Source: Lachnospiraceae bacterium (GTDB lineage: Bacteria > Bacillota > Clostridia > Lachnospirales > Lachnospiraceae). Taken from it: 43,208 nt of DNA. Below the pieces are notes generated by a model. It made no database searches and was not told where the DNA came from. It saw nothing but the letters and a program-made list of their open reading frames with translations. The translations under genes were made by a program, and so were the position numbers. Positions 15,001 to 30,000 of the stretch are shown piece by piece. Each line of letters starts with the position of its first letter. The stretch's first letter is position 1. The stretch lies in contig JAAWKM010000013.1 of assembly GCA_022797375.1 (NCBI GenBank), positions 1 through 43,208 on the forward strand, written 5' to 3'.

Positions 15001-18000
15001 TTCGCTGCGTACCCTTCAAGCACCGTCAGAGGCTGCCCTTCACTTATACTTGTAAGTATTGTCATGTCCATGCCACCAAGGTATTTTGTTACATCCACCC
15101 TTCCTGTAAATACTATGTCAGGAACTCCAAGCAAGTCTACAAGTTCAAAACATTCATTTGCATACTCTTCATCCTCATCAACAGGACCCATTATCCATAA
15201 TTTAAGTTTTGGCACTTCTTCTTTCGCATATGCAAACGCGCGTATAAGTGTTTTTACATCCTTAATTGGTGTAACCCTTAATACCGCACCTACATGTATT
15301 TTATCTGGTTCAATACCTATACCATCGTCTGGCTCATATTTTTCAAACCTTTTCCAGTCAATACCATTTGGCGTTATCCTTATTTTCTCTTCAGGACATC
15401 CAAGCTCAACCTGTAATTCCTTTGCATGGGCGTAAAGGCTTGTAACAATGTCTGCACGGTTATATGCCAGCATAGACATTTTCTTAAACTGTTCAATCCA
15501 TATATTTTTATAAATTCCCTCTACCCATTTTGCACGTATAAGTTCTTCTTCCCTTTCCCTTGTATAAATACCATGTTCGGAAACCAGCAGGCCGCAGCCG
15601 TATTTTGCCTTTGCCATGCTGCCAAGCACACCAGCGTAGCCAGTTGCAACACAGTGGTAAAGGTCTGCTTCTGGCAGTTCTGTGTCAAGCACCAGGAAAA
15701 GTGGCAGGTATATTGAACGCATTGTCCATAGAAAATCTGAAAATACAATTTCAGGATACCTTAACTGGTAGCACTCCCTGGCTGCCTGCAGAAAATCATT
15801 GCCCATAAGCAGGCTGTTAAAGGAGAAGTCCCTTTTCTCAAATAATTTAAAAAGTTCCTCCCACATAACATTGCGGTTAAGCAGCAGGCTTCTTAAAGCC
15901 TCATATTCTGTATTACTTAACTTCCGTTTCTTTTTCTGTCTGCGCTTTTTTCTCTTCCAGTCATAATCCTGTAAATAAACCTCATGTACTTCTGTTACAT
16001 TTTCTGGCAGTTCATATTCAAACTTACCCCTTAAAGAACGGTTTGCAACAATTGCAAGAATTACAAATTCATAATCTGGAAATGTTTTTACCATACTGTG
16101 TATCCAGCTTGAAACACCACCAACTATATATGGATAACACCCCTCTGCCACAATACATATTTTCATTGTTATTCCCCATTATAATATATTCCCTGGCTGT
16201 CTTTTTCCTGCCATTTTATTTCAATATGCCCTGAATGTGCTTTTATAAGGTAAGCTCCCTCTTCTATTTCTTCGATTGTTCCTCCGTTTACAGATATATC
16301 CTTCCTGCCATTTGTTTTAAATATAAATGAAAGCTCCTCTTCAAAGTTTGATATATCTATATTTACACCATCTTCTGTCTGTTCTTTTGTAAAATCGGCA
16401 GACAAGAACCTCTTTATCTTCTGGCTGCTTTCTGAAACAACTGTAGTATCAAATACATTAAAGGGCTTCCAGTAAGTACCAGTAATTGCTGTCATCTCTT
16501 TATTGAATTTCTCCCAGGAGTCTTCCTCACTTTCAGGATATGCAACCCTTTGCAGGTCTATAACTGTATTGGAATATGCAAGTGCTGTTTCAGTACTTTT
16601 AAGCATAATATCGTCCATATAAGTGTGTTCTGTACCGCTGCCTGTTGCCCCCTGCAAAATTATATTATTATCAATATAGGAAACAATCTCATCTGTATTC
16701 CTTCTATTACCATATATAAAGGTATCTATATCATAGCCGCAGCCAAGTGCCGCCAGGCCATAAAACCGTATTATATAATTAGAAAATGCTGCTTTAAACT
16801 CATAATCCAGTGCATTTCCTGTCCAGAATCTCCTGTCATAATCCAGTTTGCTGTTTATTGACATTGTATGTATAGAGTCTAGGGAAATGCCAGCTTCTGA
16901 ATATAGTTCCTTTATAAGTTTAAAGTAAAACGGCACATGTGTGCCATCAGGCTCTATACCATCACTATAATCAAACTGTGGCGTCATCATAAGGCTTAAT
17001 TTATTACCCGATTTACTTGCCATTGATGCAAGCACAGGCCATACAATATCCCTGAATACCTGTTCAAGCGGCTGGCTGTAAAGCCTGTCTATTTCTTCAT
17101 TGTTTTCATTAGCAAATCCTGGATAGTTGGCAATTACAAGATTCCTTGCATTAATAACAGGGTAAACTTCATAATCAGAAATTTCTGACATTATTGCAGT
17201 TAATATGCCCATACCCTGCATATTGGAAAGATAAGTGCCATTTATACAGAAGACATGAGTATTTTTTATATTATTACGCCATATAATTGCAGGCAGAATC
17301 TCATTTTTAATTTTATCCTTTTCTTGTCCAACAAGCCCCATCATGTATGTCTTAGTACCTTCACCTGTAACATACCAGGGTACTTCCAGGTCAAGGTCCT
17401 GGCGTTTTTCCCTTTCTTCTTCATCTGCTGGTTCATAAATTGCCTCACCACCTAGCAGAAAACCGCCAAACAAGTGCATTCCTGAAAGTTTTACATTGCT
17501 TTCAACAGACTTTATGCCTAAGATTTTTTTAAGTCTGGCATTTCTTGTTACCAGGTTTTTTGGTGGCAGCCCTGCAAAAATTATATTTACCTTCTGTTCC
17601 AGCATACTGTCAATAATACTTATATCAGATGCTTTAAATGCACTGCCTTCGAGCACAATTGCTTTTGGCGGGTTTGATGTTTTAATATGGCATTCACTAA
17701 GGGATGGGTAGTACAGAAAGTTCCTTTTGCTGTAAGTACACCACCATGACACCGTTTTGCCAACACTGTTCTTTGGGGAAAGTCCTGTATAAATTATATA
17801 TTCCCTGTCAGAAGCCAGTATCTCCACATCTGTTTTTCCATCTGATGTATACATGTTTTCCATATCCAGCTCTGTTGCAGTAGTCTTCTCATATTCATTA
17901 GTGCCATATTTATTAAGTGCATCTTTCATAACTCCAATAAACTGGAACATAAATAAGAGAATTAATATCATTATTGTAATTGTAATATAATTCCTGCGGG

Positions 18001-21000
18001 ATACCATATGCTGCCCCCTTCCAGTCTGCCTGCCCGTCCTGCATCTTATTGCTGTGAATACGGGCGGTACTGCCATTCCCTTGTATTATACCAGTAATCT
18101 ATCGAGAAATCATAAAGCCTGTATGGGTTCTGTTCCACCACATAACATACAAAATCTTTTGACTCATAATAAACTTTCATTTCTTTTCCATACATTTTCT
18201 GGAATTCTTTTGCCCAGTAATACATCCTGGACATTACAATCCACCTGTTCCTGCCCTTATATATTCCAAGCCCGCTGGAATATACAAGCGGGTTTGATGC
18301 ACCATCTGCAGAAATATACTGCCCGCTTCCTTCATATTCTTCATCATAGGCAACAGGTTTCTTTTCTATAAAGAAATAAACTTTATCTGTAGGGATTGTA
18401 AGGCTGTCAAGGTAGTTATCCCCCTCCATCTGTCTTAGGAAAGTAATAATTTCATAATGGTAGCCATGTCCCTCAATCATTCTTAGCTCATCATTGGCAG
18501 AGCATATTGTATATGTCCCTTCTTTGTTTTCACTCATAATATTAGTAATACATGTAATGGCATCATTTGTTTCAAATGCTACAATCTCTGCATGCGGTCT
18601 TATATACCCGCCTTGTACAATTAAAACTGCAAAAAACACTGAAACCGCCATAGATGCAGCATACATGGCTTTCTTGTTTTTCATCCACCCAAACATAATA
18701 TATATAACTGCATCTGCTGCCATTCCAATTGCAACTGGCATTATATATGCAATATAAATACTAATCCTGTTTTCATCCATTATCGCAGGAATTCCAAGTT
18801 TTTTTGCACATAAAACAACCATAAGAATCATTATGCATATGCCTGTTGAAATTACCCTTGATGCATAATCCTTATCTTTTCCAATAAATAGCAGCAGCCC
18901 CAGTATAGTACATAATAATAAAACTGCAAAAATAAAATAAACCTGCATGGCTGATGCCTTCATTAAAACATGCTCATTTAACATGCCAGTAAAATATGAA
19001 AGGATATTATTTATTTTATTAAATGCCCTTTCTGCCAATGGAGGCCTATTATCTGTCTTTTCCTGCTGTATATAATTATCTTCGCTGTCTGGTAAACTTG
19101 TATTATTTCCAGGAACAGTGATATCCTCTGTGCCATCCTGTGCTGTATTGCTGTTATCCCCTCTGGTTCCAAGGATTACCTCCATCCCCCAGCCAAGTGA
19201 ACCCTGCAGCGGCTTGCCACCTGCAAACGCCAGGGCCATTGGAAGCACTGCTATAGCTATACTTAAAATACCTGCCATCATTACATGGCCAAAGCAGTTC
19301 TTTCTAAACAGCCTGTAACAATAACCTGCCGCAATGCTTATACAAAATATACCCGCAATCATTGTGTCATAAAAATGGACAGCAAGTGTCATTGAAAAAC
19401 ACAATGCAAAAAGCAACAGGTAAAGGTTACTTTCTATGTCCCAAAGTTTGTTAAACTTTCTTTTAACATTAATCCAGGCATTTATAAATAATGTCTTGAA
19501 ATCCTTAACAGTAAACCTTTTAGAAGGAACATTAATATTACTAACTGGCTGGATATTATCTTGTTCTGGCACGCTGCTTCCAGATAATAATGTGCCCGTT
19601 TCCAGTTCATAAAGCACTTTCTCCCAGGGACGGTCTTCTTCTGCCTTCTTTATTGAAGATGCCATTTCCTTAAAAAGCAGCCCAGGGTCTTGCATTTCTG
19701 TATTATCATGATAAACCTTATAAGTTTCTTTTATATCTTCACATAATTCCAGGCTTTCATTTATTGCCCTGCCATCAATCCCTTCACTTTCTTCAAGTAT
19801 AACCCTTGAATCACTATATATCCCATCCTCTGTTACTAAACTGCTGGAATATCCCTCATCTGAAGTATCCTGTTTCTTGTCCTTTTTCTCAAAGACTTCT
19901 ATTTCTACTATTATCTTCCCTTTTATGTCTTTGTATTTATACTTTTTCCGCACTTCATCTATAACGTCACCTGTATCTGGCAGTAAAGACTTTTTAAGAA
20001 ACAGCTCTTTCTTTCTTGCTTCAAAAAACCTGTATATAAAGTATATTGAAGGCAGTATAAAAATCATTCCGAATTCCTGCGGAAGTGCACTGCAGTATCT
20101 TGAATATGTGTTTATATTAAGAAAGGAAATACATATATAAAATGCAGTTACCGCATATGGTATATACTTTGACTTGCAGCACGCACGGATAAATGCAAGA
20201 AGCGCCATGTGTATAAATATTGTCTGGACTACACCAAAAAGCCTTAAAAGTATATATGTTTTTACACCAAACACCGTATGGATATAGTATATTACACAGT
20301 GGAAACCAAAAGGGTATATCCCTGCTGCAAATATATTATTATCATCCATTTCATTAATCCAGTAATTATGTACTGGTATATCAGATGCACCATAGCCAAA
20401 TGCTGTCACCATATTAGTACCATACATCCATAAAAGCAGGCAGATTATTATAATAGTACAAATCCATTCAGTCCATGAATGGATTATGCTCTTTAACATT
20501 CTCTTTAATGACGCTTTAACAATATTGCTAAAATACCAGAGAATTCTTTTAATTAAAAGCCTTAATCCCATTGTTCCTTTTAAAAGGCGCATAATGGTTT
20601 TTAACATATTTTTAAAGCTGTTGAATGGCCTTATTCTGTAAACTTTCTTTATTGCAAACAGGAAAAATATAACAGTACCAAGTATAAGGGTAAACCTGTT
20701 AGAAATATGAAGGAGCTGTACAGCAAAAACCAGGTTCATAATATAAAAATTACCAAATGTAATATAAACCATAAACCTGGCATAAAATGGCTCTTGTTTA
20801 AATTTACGGTATAAAACCAGTGCAGGAAGAAATACAGCCAGGAATATATAAATGCCAAAAACGCCGGCAAACTGCATTATTGTTAATAACTGCATTGACA
20901 CTTCTCCTGCACCTCCTTTTTATAGTTACTATATGGAAAGCTGAACTGTTACACTATAATACCATGCATATTATCTATAGTAAGTATCTGCTGTTTTTAG

Positions 21001-24000
21001 CTAAATATCCTTATAAGTTCTAATGTTTCTTTATCTATTACTATATCTGACTGCCGGAGCCTGTTTAATACATCAAAAAATCTATTTCTATCTTCTATTG
21101 TAAAATAAAGCTTAAGCTGGCATGTATATGTTGATAATTCTCCAGGATAAAGCTCCCTGCTCCTGTCACACCACAGTTCCATATCCTTATACTCTTTTAT
21201 TCCAAGCAGCCTTAAACATACCCATTCCATATATTCAGGTGTAAGCTTTTCCTTATCTTTCATATAAAGGAAACCTGCTGCCTCCTCCATCATCTTAACA
21301 TAGGTATGCTGTTCCATATCATGGAATACATCCTGTGCCAGCACATTGTTCATATATTCAACAAGTATACTGGCATATTCTACAGACTGTTCACCATCCT
21401 GCTTTATTGCGTTATAAAGTTCCTGTGATTTCTGCCTGAAATCATTTAACTCATCCCTTAAAACTGAAGCAGCATAATGTGATGTTTCAGTATCTTCGCT
21501 GTTTAATGCAAGGGCAATGGAAGCAAGGGAATTTTTAACATCACCACGCACCACATTTAAAACAAGCGTCCTTAAACTGTCCTTATCACTAACTGCAAGT
21601 GCTTCCTCTATAGGAGCAAGATTTCCTTCCCTTTCTGTATCTGCCCTTTTATGTACTTTAACCCTGTCCTTACTGAAAATTACATCTGCAAGGTCAGCTC
21701 CCTGCCTGAATACAGTCCGGTATATTGCATAGCTTGTAAAAAAAAACATAGGACCAGTAACAGGGCATAAAATCATAATAATGAATTTAATTATATAGCC
21801 TGTCCTGTTATCTTTTCCTTCTTCAGCACATTTTCTTTTATCCACATGTACTATATTCCATATAAGGTAAACCAGTGATACAATGGCATTAATAAGAATA
21901 ACCAATATAAAACATAGTTCCATATATGTCATATTGCAACATCCTCCTCAATCTGGCATTGAAACCCCTTTTCAATAAAACGCCTGCGTACAAATTCAGC
22001 ATCATTTGTACTTGTATTAGAAAGGAGAGCATAAATCTTCCCGTCTTTAAGTTCACCAAGATAATCAGTCTGGCGTACAAGCGGGCTTAATTCCTGGCTT
22101 ATTTTAATCCTCTGCATTATTCCCGTTTCTATTAAAACTAATGTACACTCAGTAAGGTTCTTGGCCTTGGCATTAAGGTATGCCCTTACAAGTGAAGTAA
22201 ATGCTTCTTCTTCCAATATATTAGTACCTTGTATATAACGTTGTTCCTCCAGGGCAGACATATACCTTGTTGCCCTGATTACAGCATTCTGTATAAGGTA
22301 TCCTATAATAACCAGCAGGTTTGCCTGTCCAAGTGTCATCCGTTCCCAAGGTATTCCCCATACCATAAGTATAAGCTGCATCTCATCTTCTGAATAAATG
22401 GCATTCGCCATAAGAGGGTACTGTCCGTCCATATCCCTGTTTATATAAACCTTTTTATCCATCATGCTTTCATACATAGCGCCCATATTCTGGTAATTTA
22501 TTGAGTTGCCAAGGCTGCGTGCCTTAGTGGATGTTGCAGAAAAAAGCCTGGCATAAGACCTGTTTGCTACCATATAAATCGCCACATCCTTGCTCCCCAT
22601 AAGTTTTGAAAGCACTTCTGCCGCATAAAATATAACTTCCTCTGGTTCGTACTTGTCAAGCCTTGACGTAATTTCATATATCTTACCAAAGCTGTCATTC
22701 TGGTTTACAAGCTGGTCTGACAGTATTTCTTTAACCCTTACATTGCTCACATTGATATCAGATATATCATCAAGCTGTCCTGATAAATATTTTATCTCAT
22801 GCTCATCTTCCTCTTTAACCATGCGCAGTTCATCCCTCATATAACCCACAACAAGCCCTAATATCATAAGCTGCGCTATCCAGATATACGTGTTATAGTC
22901 AAGCAGCACATCAAAACCTGTACGGTTGTACATCTGTCTGAAACAATAACCTGCAACCGCAAGAAGTGATGAAAATATAGCCTGCTGCTGTCCATGTACA
23001 ATAGCAAAAAGCAGTACATATAATAAGTAGAAATCTATATGTGAAAAAAACTGGCTGCCCGTTGCCCTGTTATTTAACATAAAGAATGGAATAAATAAAA
23101 CAAGGTTTTCCACAAATGGGACTGCTGCAATAAAGAGCCCTCTTGTTTTCATCTTTAAACGCTCCAAAAAACTTCTTGGAGCTTCATCAAGCCTGCTGAA
23201 CTTTGTAACATTTTTCTTTAAATATTTAGCAAGTTCTGGAAGGGCTTTTACAGGCGTGTGCCTGATTTGTATTCCGAATTCATCTGCAAAAAGCTGGCTT
23301 GAAAGAACAACACCAAAATCCTTGCCAGAATTTTCTTCTGCAATTTTAACTTTACCACTGCCGCCAAGGGCATTTTGTATAATTTTTGCCATATCAGCTT
23401 CTGGCACTGGTTCAGGGCACGATATCTGGTATAAATTATAATCATGTCTTTTCGTGCTTGCAATTTTATAAATAAACTCCACAGCATCCGGCGCATATAT
23501 TATTGAATGGCGGTGTTGCGTATTTATTGTTATTTCGCCAGTATCAATGGCAGCCATACACATTTTAGCGCATAATTTATCCATTTCGGCAGGTTCACCT
23601 GGTATACTGTACATATGGCCCAGCCTTAACACAACAATATCTGCATCCAGCATCTTCTGGTAATTAATGCACATTTCTTCACCGATAGCCAGTGCCTGCC
23701 CTTTCTGGGTATATGCTGTATAGGGTTCCTCTTCTTCTATTTCATAAGCATATGACTTCTGGTAGACCTCTTCAGAAGAAAGGTATATAAAACGTCCCTT
23801 ATTAGCAGCAGCAAAACCAAGCAGTATATTCATAAGCCCTGATGAATATTTTACTGCTGTATTCTGTGCATCATCCCATGTAAAATTCATATCATAAGCA
23901 CCTGTAAAAATGGAAACATCAGGTTTGACGCTTTCAAACACTTCCCTTATACAGACATTATTATATTCAAAATGATATGTTTCAAATACTTTCTGGAAAC

Positions 24001-27000
24001 TATAGTTTTCCTTTTTCTCCTCAGTAAGAACATAAACTTTATGCCCTTCCTTGGCAAGCTTGTCAACTAACAAACGCATAAAACTGCTTACGCCGCCAAT
24101 TAATAGAATATCCATATCTGCTTAATGCCCCTTTTTAGTCCTTCTGCCCTTCTATAAGTCCTTTACAGGATACCCCTTGTTTTATGAGCTGGTTTATAAA
24201 CTCTGTAATATCCTGTCTTGCTTCTTCCTCTGGTATATCATATTCCATTACAAGTTTTTCTGCAATAAATTTAACAGAAAGTCCATCTGCCAGGCTCTGC
24301 CATATAAATGCGCCACCTTCGTTAATAACTACAGGCGGAATATACGGAAAACCAGGCTGTTCCATATCAAGAAGCCAGTACCTGCCTGCTGCTTTACGTA
24401 GCTGGTATCTGCCACTGGCAGGATTTTTTGAACTATATGCCATAAAAATTGCCCCAATACCGCATGATAAAAAATAATTATATAATTATGATTTTATCAT
24501 CCAAAGGCAAATTGGTCAATCTATATTAAAATAATTTCCACGTATAATTTATCTAATGAGTGCATTGTTTCTTTAACAAAATATTCTATACAAAAAAGCC
24601 ATGTATAGCATGGCTTTTCAAGGTTCTTATTATAAAATACTGTTATTATTTTCCAAATACTTATTTCCTGTATTACTGTCTTAACCACTGTCGGAGCACC
24701 TGGCTGTCTTTATGTACTACATAGCCACTTCCGCCTCTTCCCTTTACATCTTCTGCCATGCTAACCACCATAACTGCTTTTTTAGTATTTTCTGTTGTAA
24801 ATACAGCAAACCACCCAAGTTCAGTCCCATGGCTGTCCTCTTTTGATAATTTAATTTCGGCAGTTCCTGTTTTACCTGCAAGCAATATATTATCCATATG
24901 CGCGGCATATCCTGTTCCAGAAGGGTCATTTACCACCTTAAACATGCCATTTAAAACCTTTTCTGCCACTTGTGCCCCGAATGCCCCTGAAATCCAATAT
25001 TTTGCTTCTGCCCTCTTTTTATATAACAGATATGGCATAACAACATTCCCTTTATTTAAAAATGCTGAATAGATACACGCCAGATGCAAAGGATTTATTA
25101 ATACTTCTCCCTGTCCGTAACCAGTATCCGCAAGCTGTATTTCTGTTTCAATTTTATTTGTATTTGAAAACTGGGACTTTGCCATTTTAATTTCAAATGG
25201 CAGTTCTTTATTAAACCCAAGTTTCAATAAAAAGTCTTCCAGCTGCTTCCGGCCGGTTCTTAATGCTGCTTTTGCGAAATAGATATTATCTGAATTAACA
25301 AGTGCATTATCCAGCACAGCCGGGTCTGTGGCATGTAATGTTGTTATATAATAAGAACCCCATGACGAATCCTTCTGCCAGCTTAAACCTTCATTTCCAT
25401 AATCCTCTGACCAGACAGTTGTCCCTGTCTCAAGCCCTGCTGCTGCAATTACAGGTTTAAATGATGAGCCAGGACACCATGCCTGGCGGAAACGGTTATA
25501 CATAGGCTGGTCCTTATCATTGTTTAATGCTTTCCATTCCTGTCCGGACATTCCTATAATAAAACTGTTGTTATCATAAGATGGTGTACTTACAAGCGCC
25601 AGAACCTCACCAGTATAAGGATTTATTGCTACAGAACAGCTTTTGTCTTCTTTAAACTGGTTATATAATGCCATTTGTAAGTTAATATCAACAGACAGTT
25701 TTATATCCTGTCCATGTTGTACTGGTTTATATGCAATTTCCTCTTTCTCCCTGCCATCTGCATCTGTTATATAAATCCTGCACCCGTCTGTGCCTCTCAA
25801 TTTACATTCAAACAAAGCCTCTGCACCGCTTCTTCCTATTACACTGCTGGCAGAATAACCTTCTCCTTCATGTTGTTCAAGATCTTCTGCTGTAACATTC
25901 TGGACATATCCTGCAAGATGTGCAACAGCCTTGCCATATGGATATTCCCTCGCTTCTTTGCCTGATATCATTACACCTGGAATCTCCAGCAGCCTTTCCT
26001 GACGTTCCTTTTCCTTTAGAATTTTATTATCTGTATTTCCAGATAATAAATCTGTTTCTTTTATTTTGGGTATCGTCTTTAATGGCACAAATGAGTCTTC
26101 TTTAACCCATCCTGCCAAAAGCTTCTTTTTTATTTCTGCTTTTCTAATTCCAAGTAATTCTGCAATACTATTAAATGTTTTCTTTTTGTTCTTAATCTTT
26201 CCAGGCACAACTCCTGCTACAGAAACAATACCATTACCTGCAATAATATATCCATTCCTGTCAAGTATCTTTCCACGTTTTGCCTTTATAACAGAAACTT
26301 TGGTTTTATCTGACGGGCACAACCCTGGGAAAATAAGTGAATCATGCCATATTAATTTATAACCATCTGCTTTTCTGGTAAATACAGCATTATTTATAAA
26401 ACTGGCTTCTCCTGCATCTGTATCAAATGTTGCCCTGTATTTAACAGACATATGTTCCTCATCATAAGCAATAATTTCTGTTTTCATATTTTGCATTCCT
26501 ATGCCCTGGTAAATAGCCGAATTCCGTTTAATAAAATACTCCTTGCTTGTATCCCCTGAAGCACGCACATCAATCATATTATACATTTTATTATATTCCT
26601 GCAAAGGGATATACTCCATATATTCAACCAGAAGTCTATTCGGCTTTTTCAATTTAGTATCTTTTAAAAAGAACCCCGCAATATAAAATAAAACTACTGT
26701 CAATATAATCTCTGTTAAAAGAACCTTAAACCAGAAAAAAATTCTTCTTTTCTTCATATATAACACCTCATTATAATATACTTCAATAATTCTTACATCT
26801 GTAATATATCTAAATATTACACTAGTAAGAATTAAAAGTCAAGCTATAAAGAAAAGATTTAACCAGACACACCAGAAACAGTGTTACTATTCACAGCTCT
26901 GCTGTTCATAGTAACCAGAAACATTCTATATTATTTCCTGGTTATTATAACAATATATGATTTATGCACCAGCAGTGTCATATATATAATCTGTATCATG

Positions 27001-30000
27001 ATATATAACAGGCACAATTATATTCCTTCCTGCGTATATATTGTCTGATTTTAAAGAATTACATCTTTTTATCTCTTTCACATAATCCTTTATTGTGCCA
27101 AACTCATCAGAATAATACCTGCCTGCTATACTCCATAGTGTATCATCTGCTGTAATAGATACTGATATATAACTGACATTGCCCATACCAGTATTAACAA
27201 CAGCCTTATTGCTGTTTCCAGACATAAAATAATATATAATTAAAGTAAGCAGCAAGACAATCACAAATCCAAGCAATATACCTTTTAACCTTAATAATTC
27301 AATATTACGCTCCCCTGTTGTTTTTATATGTACTTTTGATGCAATATTTTTAGTTATCATACGAATTTCTCCTTTAATAAAATTAAACGCACGTTCTGAT
27401 ATTATGATATAACATGAACATGCGTTTGTCAAGAGAAACCCGAAAATTTGTTCGTTATTTTATTATAATCCTCTTTGTAATAAATTTCAATATATATTAT
27501 TTCATAATTACGTGCGTTTCATAAAAATTGTTACTATTCACGGCTACTGCCGCTCATAGTAACAAATAGCGCTTTCAGCGCTAAAATGCACACATTTTGC
27601 AAAAAACTGTGCAAAATGGCACTGTAAAACTCGTATTTTTGTCATAGAACATGCCAAAAATCCCCGGATTTAACCGGCTGTGAATAGTAACAAAAATTCC
27701 AGTTATCCTGTACTGGCAAACAAACGCAGGTTCCATATGCCAGGGCTGGTTTATTCCACTCCAGGACACGCCAGTATTTGTCACATTTGCCATTATATAA
27801 ATAATATCACGGCATTTTCCGTTTATCTGAATAATTTAGAACACAATAAAATTTCCAGTTATAATTATGGGTCTGCCATAAGACAGCATTTTTCATTACT
27901 ATTTGTGCCGTGCAAAGCACGGCATGGGGATTTTTATGAAACGGACGTGTTTCATAATTCATATCTGTTGTTACCATTCAGCCTTACAGCTTAATAGTAA
28001 CAATTTTATCCATCTAGCAGATTTTACCTGTTGCTTTTATAAGACGGAAAACCTGTTCTACAGTATCTTCAATATTCTTTTCTGCTCTTTCCTTATCCAT
28101 TGCTTCATCTAATGTACAGACTGACCTTAATACTGGAAAAAATGCATCAATTCCTGCTTTATTACAATCAGCTGCTTTATCTGTGACACTTCCTGAAAAT
28201 GCAATTACAAGTTTATTATACTGTTTTGCAATCTTTGCAATACCTGCTGGTGCTTTTCCCATTACAGTCTGCCCATCCAGACACCCCTCACCTGTTATGA
28301 TAATATCAGCTGTTTTTATATGTTTTATAAATCCAGTTTCTTGTAATACCAGCTGCACACCTGGTTCTAAACATGCATCCAGAAATGTGACAAATGCGAA
28401 ACCAATTCCTCCTCCTGCACCTGTTCCTGGAATATTGCCATCCGCTAATGGCATTGCTCTTTTTGCAAGCGCCAGGTAGTTTTCCATCCAGCTATCCATC
28501 TGCACTACCATACCAGGTGATGCACCTTTCTGTGGCCCAAAAACAGCACTGCACCCGTTTTCCCCACACAATGGGTTTGTTACATCACAGGCTATTTTAA
28601 AACTACATTCTTTTAACTCTGGCATAACATTTTCTTTTCTGATAACAGCAAGTTCTTTTAATCCTGCTGCACCATATGCCACTGGTTTTCCATATCTATT
28701 CTCCATTCCAAAACCAAGAGCCTGGAGCATTCCAATTCCACCATCATTTGTAGCACTTCCCCCAATGCCGATGATAAACTTACGGCATCCTTTGTCAACT
28801 GCATCTCTTATAACTTCTCCAACACCATATGTAGTCGTATAAACAGGATTTCTTTCCTCTTTACGGATTAATGCCAGCCCTGCTGCACCAGCCATTTCAA
28901 TTATTGCTGTATTTCCATAAATAATTGCATATTTGCATAATACTTTTATACCTAAAGGTCCGGTAACATTAATTGTATAGATTTCCCCATTACAGCCATA
29001 TGCAAGTGCATCTACAGTACCTTCGCCGCCATCTGCAAATGGCAGCATAATGGTCTGTGCACTGCTATATACTTTTTTAATACCTCTTTCTATACTTTCC
29101 CCTGCTTCTGCTGAAGACAAACTTCCTTTAAACGAATCTGGCATTATTAAAATTTTCATATATTAGAACCTCCTGTATTTTTATTTAATTTGCAGCTTAC
29201 CAGGGATATTTACAATTCTATTATAATTATTTATAATGGCTTAAAAGCCTCTGTCCCATGTTTACAGACAGGACATATAAAATCTTCTGGAAGAGTGTTT
29301 CCCTCGTAGATATAGCCACAAACTGTACATATAAATCCCTTCTTGCCACCAGTTTCCTGGACACTGGCAGTTTTAATGTTTTTCTGGTAATAATCATAAG
29401 TTACAGATGTGTCTTCTGTAATAACTTCTGCGTCTGTCACATCTGCTGTAAAAAGTGTATGTGTTCCTAAATCTTTTTCTTCTGTTATTTTAGCAGACAA
29501 AAAAGCATTGCTATATTGTGTCAGGTATAAAATACCATTTTCTGAACGTGATGTGTTGTTAAACCCGTCAAATTTATTGGTATCACGTCCACTTGAATAT
29601 CCAAATCTTTTATATATCTCCATTGGTGCATTTTCTGAAAGGACTGATACATTAAAAATTCCTGTCTGCTTTAACATATCATGCGTATAATTCTTTTTAT
29701 TAACAGCCACTACTATGCGTACAGGTGATGCCGTAACTTGTAATACAGTATTTATAATACATCCATTGTCTTTATCTGTCTTTGCAATAAGCAGAAATAA
29801 TCCACTCGTAAGTTTAAATAATGCATTGTTGTCCATAAATACCTTCTTTCTTGTGCTAATGCACATAATATTTAATAATGCTAATCAAAAACCAGCATAA
29901 AGTGGCAGATAATGTATAAGTAAAACCTGTCCCTGCTATTACAGGAATACCAGATTCTTTTACAATACTTATCACATCCAGCAGCCCTGTGTATATGTCT